Assembly (NCBI GenBank): GCA_036505275.1 | Contig: DASXTS010000072.1 | Span: forward strand, 1 to 7,343 | DNA from: DASXTS01 sp036505275 | GTDB taxonomy: Bacteria > Actinomycetota > Actinomycetes > Mycobacteriales > Pseudonocardiaceae | DNA: 7,343 bases | Direction of reading: 5' to 3' | Shown: piece after piece, positions 4,886 to 7,343 of the stretch | Layout of the letters: each line of letters starts with the position of its first letter | Numbering within the stretch: the first letter of the stretch is position 1 | Program-made: the position numbers and the translations under genes | Notes under the pieces: model-generated | Told to the model about the DNA's origin: nothing | The model's input: the letters and a program-made list of their open reading frames with translations, nothing else | Database searches by the model: none

Positions 4886-6010
4886 GTGGGCGAGCAGAGC
4901 GGCGGGCGCAGCGGCGGCCGGGACCCGGTGGCCGACCTGCGGCGCATCGCGTTCCTGCTGGAACGGGCGCAGGAGGCGACGTATCGAGTACAGGCGTTCC
5001 GCCGCGCGGCCGGCGTGCTGTCCGGGCTGGAACCGGCGCTGGTGGGGCGGCGGGCGGCGGCCGGCACGCTGACCGAGCTGTCCGGGGTGGGCGACGTGAC
5101 CGCCCGCTGCGTAGTGGAGTCTCTGGCCGGCGAGGAGCCGGCGTACCTGCGGCGGCTGAGGGACGCCGCCAAGGCCGTGGCGAACGTCGGTCCGGCGGCC
5201 GGGCCGGTGGACGAGGACGCCGAGCGGCTGCGCGCGGCTCTGCGCGGTGACTGCCATAGCCACTCCGACTGGTCGGACGGCGGCTCACCGATCGAGGAGA
5301 TGGCGCTGGCGGCCATCGAGCTCGGCCACGACTACCTGGTGCTCACCGACCACTCGCCGCGGCTCACGGTGGCCAACGGCCTGTCCGCCGGGCGGCTGCG
5401 CCGGCAGCTGGACGTGGTGGCAGCGCTGAACGAGGCGCTGGCGCAGGTGCACGACGCGGATGACTCCGACGGCCGGCCGCCGTTTCGGGTGCTGACCGGG
5501 ATCGAGGTGGACATCCTCGTCGACGGCACCCTGGACCAGGAGGAGCAGCTGCTGGCAGAGCTGGACGTGGTGGTGGCCAGCGTGCACAGCGACCTGCGCG
5601 CGCCGTCGGAGAAGATGACGCCGCGGATGCTGGCCGCCATCGCCAACCCGCACGTCGACGTGCTCGGCCACTGCACCGGCCGGCGGGTGAAGGGTCGGCC
5701 CCGCCCGGAGAGCGAGTTCGACGCCACCGCGGTGTTCGCCGCGTGCGCCGAGCACGGCGTGGCCGTGGAGGTGAACTGCCGGCCGGACCGGCTGGACCCG
5801 CCGAAGCGGTTGCTGCGGCTGGCCATCGAGGCCGGTTGCCTTCTTTCCATCGACACCGACGCGCACGCTCCCGGCCAGCTCGACTGGCTGCCCTACGGCT
5901 GCCTGCGGGCGGCGCAGTGTGGCGCCGATCCCGCGATGATTGTCAACACGTGGCCGGCCGACCGGCTGGTGGCTTGGGCCGACCGGCGGACTGTCGGTGG
6001 TGGGGATTAG
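4886..6010 (+). CDS. PHP-domain metallophosphoesterase with N-terminal helix-hairpin-helix (PolX-like module)
   Basis: Cytoplasmic protein of 374 aa. The N-terminal part (about 15-100) resembles the helical/HhH region of family X DNA polymerases: DLRRIAFLLERAQEATYRVQAFRRAA followed by the hairpin LTELSGVGDVTARCVVESLAG (62-82). The C-terminal PHP domain (about 118-365) keeps the metal ligands expected from bacterial PolX: His124, His126, Asp131 (DCHSHSDWSDGG), His156 (LTDHSPR), Glu207 (GIEVDI), His234 (SVHS), His262 (GHCTGR), Asp325 and His327 (DTDAHA). It should therefore be an active trinuclear phosphoesterase, perhaps acting on DNA ends. No polymerase catalytic domain is present, so it is a stand-alone PHP, a form common in actinobacteria. 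GTG 4886 is used; it has no strong ribosome site, and GTG 4928 (start VADLRRIAF) is an alternative. It follows marR on the same strand. A histidinol-phosphatase label would be possible but fits less well because of the HhH part. Confidence 0.92.
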   Translation: MGEQSGGRSGGRDPVADLRRIAFLLERAQEATYRVQAFRRAAGVLSGLEPALVGRRAAAGTLTELSGVGDVTARCVVESLAGEEPAYLRRLRDAAKAVANVGPAAGPVDEDAERLRAALRGDCHSHSDWSDGGSPIEEMALAAIELGHDYLVLTDHSPRLTVANGLSAGRLRRQLDVVAALNEALAQVHDADDSDGRPPFRVLTGIEVDILVDGTLDQEEQLLAELDVVVASVHSDLRAPSEKMTPRMLAAIANPHVDVLGHCTGRRVKGRPRPESEFDATAVFAACAEHGVAVEVNCRPDRLDPPKRLLRLAIEAGCLLSIDTDAHAPGQLDWLPYGCLRAAQCGADPAMIVNTWPADRLVAWADRRTVGGGD

Positions 6011-6020
6011 CGTCCGCGGC

Positions 6021-6637
6021 ATGGTGCGGATCGATCACATTGCGGCCATCGAGGAGCAGAGCGCCGCGTTCACCGAGGCGGTGATCCAGCCGGGCGCGCT
6101 GGACCGGCCGGCGCGGGCCTGTCCCGGCTGGAGCGGGCACCGACGCCCAGGCGGCGCCTCGCCGCGTTGTAGTCGTCGTCAATAGCGCTGCTATTGCCTC
6201 CTCCTCCGCCTTGCGATGCATCCACCTGGATCGCCGGATCTGCACAAGGAACTTCGAACACGCGACACTAGGACGCCGAGGACATGGTCGCAGCGGTGCG
6301 GCCGACCGATCCGGCGCTGGCCGCAGACGGCGTCGACGGGTTCGCGACCAGGTTCCTCAGCGGCGGGGACTGGACCGGGCCGTCCGGTGTGCTGGCGTTG
6401 CGGGCCGGGAACACCGAGCGGGAGCGGCAGTTCGGCTGCGGCACGGAGTCGCCGTCGGAGGACGGCCGACCGCGGTGGCTGGTGGACACCCGGCACGGGA
6501 CGCTGGCCACAGTTGTCACCGCCGGTGCGGAACAGCTCGACCTGATGCTGTGGCGGCGAATCGAGCCCAACGCGGCCAAGGTGGACGGCGACGCCGAGCT
6601 GCTCGCCGCTTTCCTCGCCTGGCCGCCCCTGGACTGA
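6021..6637 (+). pseudogene. Decayed maleylpyruvate isomerase-family (mycothiol-dependent) gene
   Basis: Two pieces of one family are recognisable in different frames. ATG 6021 opens MVRIDHIAAIEEQSAAFTEAV ... RACPGW, the usual N-terminus of the mycothiol-dependent maleylpyruvate isomerase-like family, but after CPGW (about 6135) the frame becomes nonsense and stops at 6183-6185. In a second frame, WIAGSAQGT (from about 6228) sits where the family has a W-x-R-R-M-A-H-E-T motif, with His and Glu lost. A TAG at 6269-6271 falls just before DAED, where the family normally has Trp or Val. From DAED on (6272-6637) the C-terminal domain is intact and in frame: ADGVDGFATRFL ... LDLMLWRRIEPNAAKVDGDAELLAAFL. 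Only about 84 codons separate the start from DAED, against roughly 125-150 usually, so part of the helical metal-binding domain appears deleted. The gene begins 10 nt after the PHP stop, so it was once the end of that operon. The ATG at 6284 could in principle express the C-terminal piece alone, but it would lack the catalytic domain. Confidence 0.72.
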
Positions 6638-6681
6638 TCCCATTCACGGGGCCTATCCACGGGGCCCATTCACGGGGCTTC
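6638..6681. repeat. Three short direct repeats in the convergent spacer
   Basis: CATTCACGGGGC occurs at 6641-6652 and 6667-6678, with the variant TATCCACGGGGC at 6654-6665, a period of 13. GGGCC (6649-6653) and GGCCC (6663-6667) could form a small stem. The spacer separates two convergent reading units and may hold a termination signal, but no T-run is seen. Confidence 0.45.
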
Positions 6682-7326
6682 TCACCCCTCGTAGTACCCG
6701 CTGCCGTGGATGGTGCCGCTCGCGCACACCGGCCCGAGGCTCCACGTCACGGCGAACGGCGCCGTTTCGTCCGGCGGGATGATGCGTAGCGTCGTCGGGT
6801 TCGGCTGGCACGCGCCGGTCTGTGGCTCGCTTCCGGTGGGTACGACGCCCCAGTGCAGCAGCTTCGCGGCGTGCCCGCCCGGCGCGACGATGACCAGCGA
6901 CGGCTTGGGTGGCTCGTCGCGCAGCGCGGTTGTCGGCAGCGGGGCGCCGTCGGGCCCGACCAGCTGCAGACCGCCGTAGCCGTACAGGGAGCACGGCACC
7001 GCGCCCGTATTGGTGACCACGAGCTCGGCGTACCGGTTGCCGGCCGCCGAGTCCTTGGGCCGCATCGTGCCGGTCAGTACGGCCGCGGAGCAGCGCACCG
7101 GACCGCTCGGCGTCGCGGTCGGGGTCGCGGTTGGGGTCGCGCCGGTGCCGGCCCCGCTGCTCGGCGCGCTACTCGGCGCGCCGCTCGGCAGGCTGCTCGG
7201 CGCGCCGCTCGGCAGGCTGCTCGGCACGATGCTTGGGGCCGCGCCCGGCGTTCCCTGGCTGGTGCACCCAGCAAGAGCGATCCCGGCAACAATCCCCACC
7301 GCGGCCACCAGTCTCGTGCGGCTCAT
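6682..7326 (-). CDS. DUF4232-domain secreted lipoprotein
   Basis: Cell-envelope lipoprotein of 214 aa with unknown function. A basic N-terminus (MSRTR) and hydrophobic stretch lead to the lipobox LAGC, so Cys21 should be diacylated and the mature protein anchored to the outer face of the membrane. Residues 22-77 are a low-complexity Ser/Pro/Gly/Ala then Thr/Ala/Pro spacer built of repeats (SLPSGAPS twice, ATPT units). Residues 78-214 match the DUF4232 pattern: an RCSAAVLTG start, NRYAELVVTNTGAVPCSLYGYGGLQL, LLHWGVV, and a C-terminal PVCASGTIHG. Four cysteines in this domain could make two disulfides. ATG 7326 has AGGAGG at 7334-7339, 7 nt upstream, an excellent ribosome site. It is convergent with the decayed gene to its left; its promoter lies beyond the window. 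DUF4232 lipoproteins are common in actinobacteria, usually in several copies. Confidence 0.9.
   Translation of the reverse strand: MSRTRLVAAVGIVAGIALAGCTSQGTPGAAPSIVPSSLPSGAPSSLPSGAPSSAPSSGAGTGATPTATPTATPSGPVRCSAAVLTGTMRPKDSAAGNRYAELVVTNTGAVPCSLYGYGGLQLVGPDGAPLPTTALRDEPPKPSLVIVAPGGHAAKLLHWGVVPTGSEPQTGACQPNPTTLRIIPPDETAPFAVTWSLGPVCASGTIHGSGYYEG
7172..7219. repeat. Two identical 24-bp tandem repeats in the lipoprotein spacer
   Basis: Positions 7172-7195 and 7196-7219 are identical. Each codes eight residues, giving SLPSGAPS twice in the spacer after the lipobox; partial 12-bp copies lie on both sides. A separate 12-bp-type repeat at about 7111-7143 codes the ATPT units. Both keep frame, so spacer length can vary between strains. 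Confidence 0.75.
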
Positions 7327-7343
7327 GGGTCCACCTCCTGCTT

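Noticed and set aside
4272..5288. Long minus-strand open frames opposite marR and the PHP gene
   Set aside because: Composition is Arg/Pro-rich and lies opposite two well-supported genes whose motifs are complete.
6284..6637. Independent small gene starting at ATG 6284
   Set aside because: The protein is only the C-terminal domain of the maleylpyruvate isomerase family, recognisable sequence (DAED) continues upstream of the ATG, and no well-spaced ribosome site is present.
7111..7219. CRISPR array
   Set aside because: The repeats are directly adjacent without spacers and code a Ser/Pro-rich tether in frame.

Overview
The window is high-GC DNA with strongly G/C-ending codons. It carries a resuscitation-promoting factor, an actinobacterial-type MoaA/MoaD pair, a mycothiol-dependent maleylpyruvate isomerase-family remnant and a DUF4232 lipoprotein, which together indicate an Actinomycetota chromosome. 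The genus cannot be fixed from the sequence. The order rpf - moaD - moaA on one strand matches Mycobacterium tuberculosis rpfA - moaD2 - moaA2 (known from the literature), so the left half looks like an old, conserved neighbourhood.

Layout. Positions 1-129 hold nested inverted repeats just downstream of rpf (terminator or REP-like). Positions 130-747 (-) encode a secreted Rpf/LysM muralytic enzyme. Positions 748-1086 are a gene-free control region for rpf. It contains a ribosome binding site, a compact foldable leader RNA (771-876) with a predicted pseudoknot, a CRP-type palindrome (923-938), and an AT-richer stretch with minor palindromes. Positions 1087-4191 (-) are a tight operon read right to left: a DHA2 drug/proton antiporter, then moaA, then moaD. 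Positions 4192-4301 are a divergent intergenic region with two MarR-type operator candidates. Positions 4302-4814 (+) encode a MarR repressor. Positions 4886-6010 (+) encode a helix-hairpin-helix plus PHP metallophosphoesterase. Positions 6021-6637 (+) are a decayed maleylpyruvate isomerase-family gene. Positions 6638-6681 are a convergent spacer with short repeats. Positions 6682-7326 (-) encode a DUF4232 lipoprotein.

How the parts fit. The MarR protein probably represses the divergent efflux gene and itself. Because moaA and moaD lie downstream with almost no spacing, part of molybdopterin synthesis may be transcribed with the efflux pump; moaC, moaE and moaB are not in the window. The rpf gene has its own control: a likely CRP site and a structured 5' leader. 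This resembles the dual control known for rpfA in mycobacteria, but the leader lacks the recognisable c-di-AMP (ydaO) riboswitch consensus. That leader is the most interesting undescribed candidate here. No CRISPR array, insertion sequence, tRNA or rRNA was seen.
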